From Streptomyces sp. NBC_00358 (lineage in GTDB: Bacteria > Actinomycetota > Actinomycetes > Streptomycetales > Streptomycetaceae): a DNA stretch of 64,000 bases. Every line of letters begins with the position of its first letter. Positions within the stretch are counted from its first letter, which is position 1. A model generated the notes under the pieces. The model was not told the DNA's origin. It made no database searches and worked only from the letters and a program-made list of their open reading frames with translations. Both the position numbers and the translations under genes were made by a program. The stretch is from contig NZ_CP107976.1 in the NCBI RefSeq assembly GCF_036099295.1, positions 1,054,001 through 1,118,000 of the forward strand, written 5' to 3'. Of this stretch, positions 16,958 through 25,707 are shown piece by piece.

Positions 16958-17761
16958 ATGGCAGCGCGTGTCGCGGTCCGGAGCCTGCGGGACCGCCGTC
17001 GGGCGGCCGACCGCAGATTCGGCGCCCGGCTCCTCGGCTCCGCCGCCGTCGCGGCGATCGCCGCGGTGCCGTTCGGTCTGCTCCTCGTCCTCGTCGAGGG
17101 ACAGTGGCAGCCCCTGCGCCGGATCGACGCGGGCGCCGCCCGACGGCTGCACGGCATCGCCCTGGCGCATCCCGCCTGGACGAGTACGCTGCGCTTCCTC
17201 TCCGACCGGGTCTGGGATCCGCTCACCCTGCGTACGGCTGTCGCGCTGCTGACCGGCTGGCTGCTGTACCGCCGGGCATGGCGGCTGGCCGCCTGGTCCG
17301 CGGTGACCGCCGTGGCGGGCGGAGTCATCGGGCTGCTGGTGAAGACGGTCGTCGAGCGGGCGCGTCCGTCGCTGGAGGATCCGGTGGCACGGGCTCCCGG
17401 CTTCTCCTTCCCGTCGGGTCACGCGATGACCGCCACCACCTCGTTCGCCATCCTCCTGCTGGTCCTGCTGCCCTTGGTGCCGCGGTCCTGGCGGGCGCTG
17501 TGCTGGTACGCGGCGGTGTTCTCCGTCCTCGGGGTCGGCTTCACCCGCGTCGCCCTGGGTGTGCACTGGTTCAGTGATGTGGTGGGCGGCTGGCTGCTCG
17601 GGCTGGCCGTCGTCGCGCTCACCACCTGGGCCTTCGAGGCGTGGCGCGCCGACGCGGGCCGGGTCCGGACGGCCGTGGGCGAAGGTCTTGAGCCCGAACT
17701 CACCGACGAACGGCCCGAACCGGGGGCCTTCGACGGGACGGGGGAACGGCCCGTCCCCTGA
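16958..17761 (+). CDS. PAP2-family membrane phosphatase
   Basis: The 267-residue protein starts at the base after the YihY stop, completing the operon. It has about five membrane helices and the three PAP2 blocks: KTVVERARPSLED, FSFPSGHAMTATTSFAIL and VALGVHWFSDVVGGW. It probably dephosphorylates a lipid phosphate on the outer membrane face, as UppP-like BacA-independent enzymes do. The C-terminal ~40 residues are charged and cytoplasmic. It duplicates the phosphatase activity of the fusion protein two genes upstream. Confidence 0.92.
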   Translation: MAARVAVRSLRDRRRAADRRFGARLLGSAAVAAIAAVPFGLLLVLVEGQWQPLRRIDAGAARRLHGIALAHPAWTSTLRFLSDRVWDPLTLRTAVALLTGWLLYRRAWRLAAWSAVTAVAGGVIGLLVKTVVERARPSLEDPVARAPGFSFPSGHAMTATTSFAILLLVLLPLVPRSWRALCWYAAVFSVLGVGFTRVALGVHWFSDVVGGWLLGLAVVALTTWAFEAWRADAGRVRTAVGEGLEPELTDERPEPGAFDGTGERPVP

Positions 17762-17818
17762 CGGTTCGTCCGCGCGGCCTGTCCCGTGGGACGGAAGGCG
17801 GCCTGGAAACATGGGCAC

Positions 17819-18490
17819 ATGGACAAGGTCAGCACTCCTGAGATCCTGGAATCGATCGCGCACGGGTTGAACGACTGGCGCAAGCTCGCCCAGCCGCTCG
17901 CCGCCCGCTACAGAGCCGCCGGTCCGGGCCCGGGCGCCGCCTTCGTCGGCGCGGTGGCGCAGGCGTCGCTCATCGCCGGACATGACGTACCGGAGATCAG
18001 GCTGGGTCCCGGTGTGGTGGATGTGAGTCTTTTCAGCGTCGACGAGAAGGGCGCCCGCCAGGTCACCGCGCAGGACCTCGAACTGGCCCGCGTCATCTCG
18101 GGGCTCGCCCGCGAACACGGGCTGACGGCTGCCCCGGACGAGGTGACACAACTGGAGATCGCACTCGACACCGCGGACGACTCCGCGGCAGGCCCCTTCT
18201 GGTCGGCCCTGCTCACGGGGGACGCCGGCGACACGGTGCACGACACGGTCTTCGACCCGACGAACCGTGTCCCCAGTGTGTGGTTCCAGCAGACCGACGC
18301 CCACGAGACCCCCCGCCAGCGCTGGCACATGGATCTGTGGCTGGCCCCCGAGGCGGCGCGGACGCGTATCCCGGCCGCCGTCGCGGCCGGTGGCACCGTG
18401 GTCGACGACTCTGCATCACCGTCGTACACCGTGCTCGCCGACCCGGAGGGGAACAGGGTCTGCGTCTGCACGGCGGTCGGACGCGATTAG
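17819..18490 (+). CDS. fusion of a pterin-carbinolamine-dehydratase-like domain and a VOC/glyoxalase-like domain
   Basis: The 223-residue protein has two parts. Residues ~1-110 look like PCD/DCoH: GAAFVGAVAQASLIAGHDVPEI, then VVDVSLFS and VTAQDLELARVISGLA, with one His in place of the usual HH(P/E) pair. Residues ~115-223 look like a glyoxalase/bleomycin-resistance-like half (TVFDPTNRVPSVWFQQ, RWHMDLWLAPE, YTVLADPEGNRVCVCTA). The ATG at 17819 is used; an ATG at 17786 extends it by 11 residues. The role is unknown; loss of the full PCD histidine set hints at a binding rather than catalytic role. Confidence 0.75.
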   Translation: MDKVSTPEILESIAHGLNDWRKLAQPLAARYRAAGPGPGAAFVGAVAQASLIAGHDVPEIRLGPGVVDVSLFSVDEKGARQVTAQDLELARVISGLAREHGLTAAPDEVTQLEIALDTADDSAAGPFWSALLTGDAGDTVHDTVFDPTNRVPSVWFQQTDAHETPRQRWHMDLWLAPEAARTRIPAAVAAGGTVVDDSASPSYTVLADPEGNRVCVCTAVGRD

Positions 18491-18530
18491 GGAGGTTCAC
18501 CACCGGACGGGGTCCTCGCGGGCCCCGTCC

Positions 18531-18758
18531 TCAGCCCGGGCGATGGCTGAGGAGGTCGCCCGGCTGGCATTCCAGTACCTCGCAGAGCCGTGTCAGGGTG
18601 GTGAACCGTACGGCTCTCGCCCGGCCGTTCTTCAGGATCGACAGGTTCACATGAGTGACACCCACCCGGTCGGCCAGGTCGGCCAGGGTCATCCCGCGTT
18701 CTTCGAGCAGGCGGTCGAGATGGACCTCGATCGCGTGCTCCTCCTTCTCCTCGGACAT
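18531..18758 (-). CDS. small Cro/CI-type helix-turn-helix regulator (YozG-like)
   Basis: The 75-residue protein is a single HTH: VHLDRLLEERGMTLADLADRV, then GVTHVNLSILKNGRARAVRF and TLTRLCEVLECQPGDLLSH. The start ATG overlaps the stop of the DUF2975 gene by one base (TGATG), a coupling seen widely for DUF2975/YozG pairs. It probably represses its own operon through the AT-rich inverted repeat at 19411-19441. Confidence 0.9.
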   Translation of the reverse strand: MSEEKEEHAIEVHLDRLLEERGMTLADLADRVGVTHVNLSILKNGRARAVRFTTLTRLCEVLECQPGDLLSHRPG

Positions 18759-19399
18759 CAGACCGTTCCGTCGAGATCTTCTCGCATGGTGATGCCGACA
18801 CGCATGATCCGGGCGAACGAGAGAACGCCGAGGCCGGTGAGTATCGCCATGTAGGGAGCGTCCCACGAGATCAGCCCGGTGACGGCACTGTTGTCGCCCC
18901 CTCTGCTCAGGGAAGCGAGCAGGGCCTGTTCGGCCGTGGAGGTGGCGATCGCGGCGAGCACACTGCCGGCCAGCAGCCACCAGCCAACACCCCGCAGCCG
19001 CTGCGCCGTCCGCGCGGCGTAGAGTCCCTCGCGCTCCGCGCCCCGGATCAGCCGGAGAACGAGCAGGAGCGCTCCGAGGGTGAAGACGAAGGCGGGAACC
19101 TCGGTCGCGGAGTGGAGCAGGCTCTGGGCCGCACCTGGATGGTCGGTGCAGTACCTCGGGTGTGCGTCCAGGCCGGCCGAGACTCCCGGCGCGGGCTTGA
19201 ACTCGATGGGAGACGCCTCTCCGCTCGTGGACGTGGACGTGTCCGTCACGCAGATGGTCTCGTCGCCGATGCCGAGGATGTGCACTCCGCCCACGAACAT
19301 CCCACTGAGCAGGCTCGCGACCATCAGCGCCGCGAACAGCGTCACGATGCCCCTGACCACGCTCGACATGGGCTCCAGTGGATTGCGTACCCTAGCCAT
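18758..19399 (-). CDS. DUF2975 membrane protein
   Basis: The 213-residue protein has four predicted membrane helices: IVTLFAALMVASLLSGMFVGG (about 17-37), FVFTLGALLLVLRLIRG, GVGWWLLAGSVLAAIATST and APYMAILTGLGVLSFARIMRVG. A soluble loop of ~65 residues with two cysteines lies between helices 1 and 2. The fold and the downstream HTH identify it as DUF2975. The pair resembles membrane-sensing repressor systems of unknown signal. The start ATG at 19399 is followed upstream by an AT-rich promoter. Confidence 0.87.
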   Translation of the reverse strand: MARVRNPLEPMSSVVRGIVTLFAALMVASLLSGMFVGGVHILGIGDETICVTDTSTSTSGEASPIEFKPAPGVSAGLDAHPRYCTDHPGAAQSLLHSATEVPAFVFTLGALLLVLRLIRGAEREGLYAARTAQRLRGVGWWLLAGSVLAAIATSTAEQALLASLSRGGDNSAVTGLISWDAPYMAILTGLGVLSFARIMRVGITMREDLDGTV

Positions 19400-19410
19400 G
19401 ACTTCCCCCG

Positions 19411-19441
19411 TATCGATTATCGATGTTATCGAAAAACGATA
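19411..19441 (-). promoter_or_regulatory. promoter/operator of the DUF2975-HTH operon
   Basis: Two copies of the palindrome ATCGAT (19412-19417 and 19419-19424) are followed by the perfect inverted repeat TATCG-AAAAA-CGATA (19427-19441). The block is strikingly AT-rich for this genome and lies 12-42 bases upstream of the DUF2975 start, where the small HTH protein could bind. Confidence 0.7.
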
Positions 19442-19652
19442 CAGAGCCGGCCACCTCTCGGCAACAGAAATCGACCACGGACATCACGTGACCCGCTTAC
19501 GTCTCCAGGTCCGGGCAGGGTCGCGAGAGGCGGGACCGTTCCCGGGGGTGGCGGGACAGCTCTCGGCGGTTCCCCCGGTCGGCCTACGCGCCCCTGGCGT
19601 TCAACTGCCGTCGACGGCACAGAATGGCTCAGCACAGAACCGAGGAGCCCTC

Positions 19653-19985
19653 ATGATCTTTATTACCGCCAAGTTCAGTGTCCGCCCCGAAGACGCGGAG
19701 AAGTGGCCGGAGATCACCGCCGACTTCACCGCAGCCACCCGCGCCGAGCCCGGCTGTCTCTGGTTCGACTGGTCCCGGAGCGTCGACGATCCGACGGAGT
19801 ACGTCCTGGTCGAGGCCTTCCGGGACGACGAGGCCGGCGCGTCCCACGTCCAGTCCGCGCACTTCAAGGCCGCCCAGCAGAAGCTGCCCCGACACCTGGC
19901 CGCCACACCGCGCATCCTGAACATGAAGATCCCCCAGGACGACTGGTCCCTCCTGGGCGAGATGGACGTCGAGGGGCGGTCCTAG
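19653..19985 (+). CDS. putative quinol monooxygenase (ABM domain)
   Basis: The ATG at 19653 follows GAGGAG and gives 110 residues. The ABM ferredoxin-like fold is visible: MIFITAKFSVRPEDAEKW, TRAEPGCLWFDWSRSVDDP, YVLVEAFRDDEAGASHVQSAHF. Members act as small cofactor-free monooxygenases, or in quinone or autoinducer metabolism. It is monocistronic and convergent with the large AfsR-like gene. Confidence 0.87.
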   Translation: MIFITAKFSVRPEDAEKWPEITADFTAATRAEPGCLWFDWSRSVDDPTEYVLVEAFRDDEAGASHVQSAHFKAAQQKLPRHLAATPRILNMKIPQDDWSLLGEMDVEGRS

Positions 19986-20020
19986 ACCGGAGCGGCACCC
20001 GCCGGAAGGAGCGGTGGGTG

Positions 20021-22921
20021 TCAACCGTCGTCGGCGCTGCGGCGTACCGCCTCCTCGTACCGGCTGCGGTAGTCGGCCCGCGGGTTCACCCTCAGGAGCG
20101 CGGCCAGGGCCTGTACGGCGCCCTCGTCGTAACCGGCGCCCTCCGCCTCGCCCGCGGCCCGGTCCAGCAGCAGGATTCCCTCGCTGTGCGCGCCGAGCGC
20201 CAGTTGGGCCTCGCCGCAGACGGTCAGCAGCAGGGCACGGCGCGCCGCCTCCTCGTGCTCGGGGCCGAGATCGAGCGCCGTACGAGCCGAGCGGAGCGCC
20301 TCGCGGGGCTGGTTCGCGGCGAGTTGGATGCGTGCGAGGTGCTGGAGCGCGAGCATCTCGGTGTGCGCGTCGGGTTCCTCCCGGGCCAGCACGATGGCCC
20401 GGACGCAGTTCTCCAGCGCGGCCCCGAGGTCGCCCTGCGCGGCTTCGACGACGGCGAGATTGATCAGCGCGGTCGCCTCGCCGAGCCGGTCGTCCGCCTG
20501 CCGGGCGAGCGATGGCGAGAGTTCCAGCAGGGCGAGCGCCTCGGTCGGCCGGCCCTCCTCGCTCAGCACCCAGCCGAACAGTGTGAGCACCCGCGACTGG
20601 GCGTACGGGTCGCGCTCGGCCCGCGCGCATTCCAGCGCGATGTTGAGCAGCGGTACCCAGCCGTCCCGTACCCGCCAGACCACTTGGGGCCACTGGAGCA
20701 GGATGATGCGCCAGGCGCGGTCGTCGAGGCCGGCAGCTCGGGCCGCGACGACGGCCAGGGCCAGGTCTTCACGCTCGGTGGCCAGCCAGTGCATGGCGTC
20801 CGCCCGGTCGGTGAAGTCCCGTACGGCGGCTGGGCGATGAAAGTCCTCCGGCAGCGTGAAGCAGGGCTCGCCGCCGGGCTGCGCGGTGTCGGCGGCGGCG
20901 AGCGCGGTGGCGATGTAGTGGTCGAGGACACCGATGAGGGCCTCTCGTGCGGCTCCGGGATCGAGGGTGCGGGCGTAGAGGCGTACCAGATCGTGGAGTT
21001 CCCATCGGCCGGGTGACGGCTCGGTCACCAGGTGGGCGGCGGCGAGGCGCTCCAGCGCCGCCGCGGCGGCGGGCGGATCCGTGTCGGAAAGTGCCGCTGC
21101 GGTGAAGGGGTCGAAGTGGGAGCCGGGGTGGTGGCCGAGCCGGGTGAACTGGTGCAGCGCGTCGGGCGGCAACTGCTGCACGGTCAGGCGCAGGGCGGCG
21201 GAGACGCTGGTGTCGTCCACGTCCAGATACGTCAGCCGGCTCCGCTCGTCGGCGAGTTCGTCCGCGAGGTCGGCGAGCGTCCGCTGCGGGCGACCGGCCA
21301 GTCGTGCGGCGGTCACGCGCAGCGCGAGGGGCAGTCCCCCGCACAGTTCGGCGAGCCTGCGCGCGGCCATCGGTTCGGCCAGCACCCTGTCCTGGCCGAG
21401 GACACCGGCCAGCAGGGCTGTGCCGTCCTGGGGTTCGAGGCTGTCCAGCGGGACGGCGGTGGCGGCCTCGGAGGCGACGAGGCCGTCCAGCCGGTGCCGG
21501 CTGGTGACCAGGGTGACGCAGTCGGCGCCACCCGGCAGCAGCGCGCGGACGGTCGCGGAGTCGCGGGCGTTGTCGAGGATGACGAGCAGGCGGCGCCGGT
21601 GGGTCAGGGAACGGAACAGCGCGGCCGCGGCCGACGCCGATTCGGGCACGCGTCGCGGCGGCACACCGAGCGCCGGCAGGAACTCACGGAGGACTTCGAT
21701 GAGGGCGGCTTCTCCGGTGTCGCCGAAACCGCGCAGATCGGCGAAGAGCCGCCCGTCGGGGAAAAGGCCGGCGTTGCGGTGGGCCCATTGCAGAGCCAGC
21801 GCGGTCTTGCCCACCCCGGGCAGCCCGGTGACCAGACAGACGGGTGCCTCGGCGGCGGCGGCCCGGGTGAGCGCGGCCAGTTCGGTCTGGCGCCCCTGGA
21901 ATCCCCGGGGCGCCCGAGGCAGCAGATCGGTGGGGTACGGCAGGCCGACCGGCGTCGGGAGGCCAACGGTCCCTGACCGCGCGGGGGTTGAGGTGGAGAC
22001 GTCGTCGGCACGGGCTTTTGGCCCCCGCGGAGGAAGGTCGCTCAGCCCGTCGCCGGGTATGCCGGGGTCCACGTCGGCGGGCTGTCGGGCGGCTGCCTCG
22101 CGGATGTCTCGGGGCGGCGGGGAGACGGAGGCCGAGGAAGGGACGGTGGGCGGTGCGACGCCCGGCCCGTCCTCCTGGAGGGGGTCGCCGCGCAGAATCA
22201 GCGCGTACGCCTGGGCGAGTTCGCGCCCCGGATCGACACCGAGTTCGTCCACGAGCAGCCGCCGGGTCCGATGGAACCAGGCCAGCGCCTCCGACTGACG
22301 TCCGGCCCGGTAGAGCGCGGTCATCAGGGACGCCGCCAGCGGCTCCCGCATGGGGTGGACGACCGCCTCCGTGCGCAGCACCGCCGCGGCACGGTCATGC
22401 TCCCCCAACGCGGTGTGCGCGTGGGCCAGTTGCTCGACCGCCGCCGTTCGCGACTCCTCCAGGGAATGAGCGGCCGCCTGGAGGGGCGGGCCGGGGAAGG
22501 CACCCGCGAGGGCAGGCCCCTGCCACAGCGACAGGGCGTCCTTGAGCATCAACACGGCGTCCCGTGGGTCCTGTTGTCCTCTGGCGAGGGCGAGCAGTTC
22601 CTCGAACCGCTGCGAATCCAGGAGGGTTTCGGGCGACCGCAGGGCGTACGCGTCGCCGAGTGTGGCCAGTTCGACCCCGTAGGCGGCGGCGTCCGCGCCG
22701 GCCAGCAGGGCACGCAACCGCGACACATGCCCCTGGATGACACCACGCGCGTGCAGGGGCGGCGCGTCGTCCCACAGGCAGTCCGTCAGACGGGTCACGG
22801 GTACGGGGGTGTTGACCGACAGCAGCAGTGCCGCGAGCAGGCTGCGCCGTTTGGCCGGGCCGAGTGGCAGGGGTCCCACGCGGGTGTCGACGGACACCGT
22901 GCCGAGCAGCCGGAACTCCAC
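20021..22921 (-). CDS. AfsR/SARP-family regulator with BTAD, NB-ARC and TPR domains
   Basis: The GTG at 22921 (GGAAGGG upstream) begins VEFRLLGTVSV, the usual SARP start, and gives 966 residues. Order: OmpR-like winged helix (PAKRRSLLAALLL ... VTRLTDCLWDD, 1-90), bacterial transcriptional activator domain (~95-245), a Pro-rich linker, an NB-ARC ATPase with P-loop VTGLPGVGKTALALQ (~residue 365) and LLVILDNARD, then TPR repeats over the last ~250 residues. These are large pathway or global activators of secondary metabolism. No biosynthetic cluster is next to it, so its target is unknown. Confidence 0.93.
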   Translation of the reverse strand: MEFRLLGTVSVDTRVGPLPLGPAKRRSLLAALLLSVNTPVPVTRLTDCLWDDAPPLHARGVIQGHVSRLRALLAGADAAAYGVELATLGDAYALRSPETLLDSQRFEELLALARGQQDPRDAVLMLKDALSLWQGPALAGAFPGPPLQAAAHSLEESRTAAVEQLAHAHTALGEHDRAAAVLRTEAVVHPMREPLAASLMTALYRAGRQSEALAWFHRTRRLLVDELGVDPGRELAQAYALILRGDPLQEDGPGVAPPTVPSSASVSPPPRDIREAAARQPADVDPGIPGDGLSDLPPRGPKARADDVSTSTPARSGTVGLPTPVGLPYPTDLLPRAPRGFQGRQTELAALTRAAAAEAPVCLVTGLPGVGKTALALQWAHRNAGLFPDGRLFADLRGFGDTGEAALIEVLREFLPALGVPPRRVPESASAAAALFRSLTHRRRLLVILDNARDSATVRALLPGGADCVTLVTSRHRLDGLVASEAATAVPLDSLEPQDGTALLAGVLGQDRVLAEPMAARRLAELCGGLPLALRVTAARLAGRPQRTLADLADELADERSRLTYLDVDDTSVSAALRLTVQQLPPDALHQFTRLGHHPGSHFDPFTAAALSDTDPPAAAAALERLAAAHLVTEPSPGRWELHDLVRLYARTLDPGAAREALIGVLDHYIATALAAADTAQPGGEPCFTLPEDFHRPAAVRDFTDRADAMHWLATEREDLALAVVAARAAGLDDRAWRIILLQWPQVVWRVRDGWVPLLNIALECARAERDPYAQSRVLTLFGWVLSEEGRPTEALALLELSPSLARQADDRLGEATALINLAVVEAAQGDLGAALENCVRAIVLAREEPDAHTEMLALQHLARIQLAANQPREALRSARTALDLGPEHEEAARRALLLTVCGEAQLALGAHSEGILLLDRAAGEAEGAGYDEGAVQALAALLRVNPRADYRSRYEEAVRRSADDG

Positions 22922-23345
22922 AGGTGCGATCCCTTCCAGGTGGGGGCACCCGAACTCGGAGACGGAGAAGGAAGCTGAAGGATATCGGGGGCGCGTCGGA
23001 ACCCCGACGGGGAACATCGGCGTCCGACCATGACACGAGGGTGACGGCCCCCACACTCAAGGACCGGCGCGACAGGCGAAGTTGCGGACGACACGGGGGA
23101 CGCGGCGTCCACGGCCGTCCGGCAGGCGGTATCCCGGCGCGAGCGGTCAAGCAGTGGAGCAGCGGAGCAGCGGAGCAGTCCGGAACGCGCGGCTTCTCGT
23201 ACGGGTTCCCGCGTGCGGCCGGCGACGTCCGCGGCCGGCATGTCGTCGGCCCGGCGGTCCCGGCAGTGTGTGCCGGGACCGCCGGGCCGACGGGGTGAGG
23301 TGGCCTGAGGTGCCCATGCCCCTCGGGCGCGAAGGTGCCGTCGAC
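22922..23345. other. intergenic region with DUF2267 terminator
   Basis: This gap lies between the start of the AfsR-like gene and the end of the DUF2267 gene. It contains three copies of GGAGCAGC at 9-bp spacing near 23156-23180 and a large perfect hairpin (23244-23292, listed). No gene is seen. Confidence 0.6.
23244..23292 (-). terminator. 22-bp perfect hairpin after the DUF2267 gene
   Basis: Arms 23244-23265 and 23271-23292 are perfectly complementary over 22 bp with the 5-nt loop GTGTG, about 54 bases past the DUF2267 stop. It is a strong G/C terminator without a T-run. Confidence 0.8.
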
Positions 23346-23729
23346 TCAGCCGACGAACTCCTCGACGGGCTGCGAGAATTCGCCTCCGAGCTGCGACATC
23401 ATGTTGCCGAACTCCTTGTCGCTGATCGCCTCGCGCATGGTCACGAGCACAGCGCGGACACCGCTGTCGGCCTCGTCCTTCTTGAGCATGTTGCGGTCGG
23501 CGACGCGCCTTACGGCCTCGTCGTAGCCGAACGCCTCGATCGCCGGGGTGGCGCCTCGCCGGACGGACTCGGCCAGCCCTTCCGGGAGCTCGAGCGCCAA
23601 GGCCCGGTCCTCGCCCCCGCTCAGCCGGTGGGCGAGTGTCTCCAGCGTGGCCCGTGTCAGATCGGCCGACTCCTGCCGCGACAGGCCCGTGCGCTCCGAC
23701 ACCGCTTGGATGAATTCCCTCTCCTCCAC
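23346..23729 (-). CDS. DUF2267 protein
   Basis: The GTG at 23729 has AAGGAG eight bases upstream and gives 127 residues; the open frame extends further but lacks a ribosome site. It is all-helical: REFIQAVSERTGLSRQESADLTRATLETLAHRLSGGE, ALELPEGLAESV, then AVLVTMREAISDKEFGNMMSQL. DUF2267 proteins are small stress-associated proteins in actinobacteria whose function is not established. It is monocistronic. Confidence 0.87.
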   Translation of the reverse strand: MEEREFIQAVSERTGLSRQESADLTRATLETLAHRLSGGEDRALALELPEGLAESVRRGATPAIEAFGYDEAVRRVADRNMLKKDEADSGVRAVLVTMREAISDKEFGNMMSQLGGEFSQPVEEFVG

Positions 23730-24015
23730 GCGCTGTCTCCTTTTCTGCCTCGCCGGTCCGACGGCTCGGCGGTCTGAAGGCCTGGCGCCCGAAGTCCTGG
23801 TGGTCTCACGGCCACGCGGCCATGGATCCACACTGACACGCGCCTGCCGGGCCCGCGCGGGCAAACCGTGGCCGACCGTTCACGACCGCCGGGGAACGAG
23901 GGCGCGGACCAGTCCCGGAACGCGGCGCAGGTCTGTCCGGTCAGCGCCACGAAGCCGCAGGCGTCCCGCACGGCACCGCCGTCGCCGCCGTCCAGGAGGC
24001 GGGCACGGCAGGGGT

Positions 24016-25047
24016 TTACGGATTGAGGACGACTTTCCCGGCGACGGTGCCGGACTCCGCCAGCCGCAGCGCGTCGGCGGCGCGGGTCAGCGGCAGCCGG
24101 GCGGCGATCTGGGCGGTGACGTCACCTCGCTGCAGGGCTCCGAAGACCTGCGTGAGGTCGGCGCGAAGCCGGGCCCGGAAGCGGTTCTTGGACAGGGCCC
24201 GGCCGGCCCAGACATTGAAGAAGTACGCGTGGCGGCCGTTGGGCAGCGTATTCCACAGCCACACCCGGCCGAGCAGCTTGAGCACGGGCCACTGCTTGGA
24301 CCCCGTGTCGTCCCGGGTGGAGGCGCTGCCGTAGGAGACGAGCGTGCCGCCGGGGGCGAGCAGGTGCCAGGAGTCGACGGCGCTGCGGCCTCCGACATGG
24401 TCGAAGACGGCGTCGACCCCGCCTGGGGCGAGTTCGCGCACACGCGCGGGGACGTCCTCGGTGCGGTAGTCGACGGGAGCGACGCCCCGGTCCCGGAGGG
24501 CGTCGTGGTGACGCGCGGAAGCCGTTCCGATCACCTTCACACCGGCGGCCTGCGCGAGCTGGACCAGGACCGTACCGACCCCGCCGTTGGCGCCGTGCAC
24601 GAGGATGGTCTGCCCGGCCCGGACCCGCGCCCTGCGGTGGAGCATCTGCCAGGCGGTGATGCCGTTGACCACCAGGGTCTCCGCCTCCGCGGCCCCGATC
24701 CCGTCGGGTACCGGCACCACGTCCGCCGCCTCCACCCGCACATGGCTGGCCCAGCCGCCGACCTTGACCAGGGCGGCCACCCGGGTGCCGGCCAGCCCCG
24801 GGTCGACGCCCTGGCCGGTGGTGAGAACGGTGCCGACCAGGTCGTAGCCCGGCACGAAGGGGAAGGGCGGCTGGTCGTAGTACCGCCCGCGGCGCATCTG
24901 CTGCTCGGCGAAGGAGACCCCGGTCGCCTCCATCCGGATCACGACCTGGCCTGGGCCCGCGACGGGGACGGCGCCGTGCCGGATCTCCAGGCCTTCCGGC
25001 TCCACCTTGCCCGGCAGGACGACCTCGACGAGTCCTTCGGCGTTCAT
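24016..25047 (-). CDS. medium-chain dehydrogenase/reductase (quinone oxidoreductase-like)
   Basis: The ATG at 25047 follows GGAGG; 343 residues. The GroES-like half carries GVSFAEQQMRRGRYYDQPPFPFVPGYDLVG-type sequence. The Rossmann half has ILVHGANGGVGTVLVQLA (about 145-162), the NADPH-binding motif, followed by VDAVFDHVGG and LLAPGGTLVSYGSAS. There is no structural-zinc cysteine cluster, so it fits zeta-crystallin-type quinone reductases. Two operator-like repeats sit just upstream (25092-25149), suggesting ligand-induced expression, although no regulator is adjacent. Confidence 0.92.
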   Translation of the reverse strand: MNAEGLVEVVLPGKVEPEGLEIRHGAVPVAGPGQVVIRMEATGVSFAEQQMRRGRYYDQPPFPFVPGYDLVGTVLTTGQGVDPGLAGTRVAALVKVGGWASHVRVEAADVVPVPDGIGAAEAETLVVNGITAWQMLHRRARVRAGQTILVHGANGGVGTVLVQLAQAAGVKVIGTASARHHDALRDRGVAPVDYRTEDVPARVRELAPGGVDAVFDHVGGRSAVDSWHLLAPGGTLVSYGSASTRDDTGSKQWPVLKLLGRVWLWNTLPNGRHAYFFNVWAGRALSKNRFRARLRADLTQVFGALQRGDVTAQIAARLPLTRAADALRLAESGTVAGKVVLNP

Positions 25048-25091
25048 GACGACCTCCACTGCGCTCCGCGCGAGTTACCTACTATCGCTTT

Positions 25092-25149
25092 AGTTAGAAG
25101 GTATAACTCGCGGGCGTGAGCGTCAAGAGTTTTCGTTAGAGGCTCTAAC
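25092..25149 (-). promoter_or_regulatory. two operator-like inverted repeats before the MDR gene
   Basis: Site 1 (25092-25108) is AGTTAGA-AGG-TATAACT, with one mismatch. Site 2 (25135-25149) is GTTAGAG-G-CTCTAAC, perfect. Both share GTTAGA...TAAC and their centres are ~42 bp apart (about four helical turns). They lie 45-102 bases upstream of the MDR start in unusually AT-rich sequence. Confidence 0.75.
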
Positions 25150-25224
25150 TCCACTGCGGCGGCGCCGTCATCGGCATCTCCGGCAGTGGCCCCGCCACCT
25201 CGGGCGAGGCGGGAACGCGCCTGG

Positions 25225-25707
25225 CTACGCGGCGGGTTCGGCGGTCCACTCGATCTGCGGCGGCACGACGCGGGCGCAGCGAGGGTTCCCCGACTCGTCG
25301 GTCAGACCCAGGCGCCCGATGAGGAGGCCCTCGCGCGCGGCCGCGGCGAGCACGTCGGAGGGAACGGCGTCGAGCATGAGTTTGGCGCGACGGAACATGC
25401 TGAAGACGCCCGCCTCGTCGACGGTGCCCCACGACAGGTAGATGAACCGGTGGCCCAGGCGGTCCTGCACATAGGGCCCCTTCACCTCGATCCCTGTCGG
25501 CTCGATCCCCGTCGGCGAGGGCTCCGCGGTGCATTCGAGGGTCCAGGTCGCCGACGCGGCGTCGCCCGGCTGGGGATCGAGCAGCTCGGCCGGGCGGTCA
25601 CGGCGTTGTACGGCCACATGGATGTTGTCGTACGCCGAGACGGTGCGGCCCTCGGGGGCCCGGCAGGTGAGGCCGGGCAGGTCGACGGCGTCGATACGGA
25701 TGCGCAT
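25225..25707 (-). CDS. DUF5990-family protein
   Basis: Using the ATG at 25707 (alternatives 25716 and 25719) gives 160 residues starting MRIRIDAVDLPGLTC. A mostly beta protein follows: YDNIHVAVQRRDRPAELL, ATWTLECTAEP, VKGPYVQDRLGHRFIYLSWGTVD, ending in a helical MFRRAKLMLDAVP segment. I recognise the opening and FIYLSWG block as DUF5990, of unknown function. It is followed on the same strand by the MDR gene after 177 bases with its own promoter. Confidence 0.75.
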   Translation of the reverse strand: MRIRIDAVDLPGLTCRAPEGRTVSAYDNIHVAVQRRDRPAELLDPQPGDAASATWTLECTAEPSPTGIEPTGIEVKGPYVQDRLGHRFIYLSWGTVDEAGVFSMFRRAKLMLDAVPSDVLAAAAREGLLIGRLGLTDESGNPRCARVVPPQIEWTAEPAA

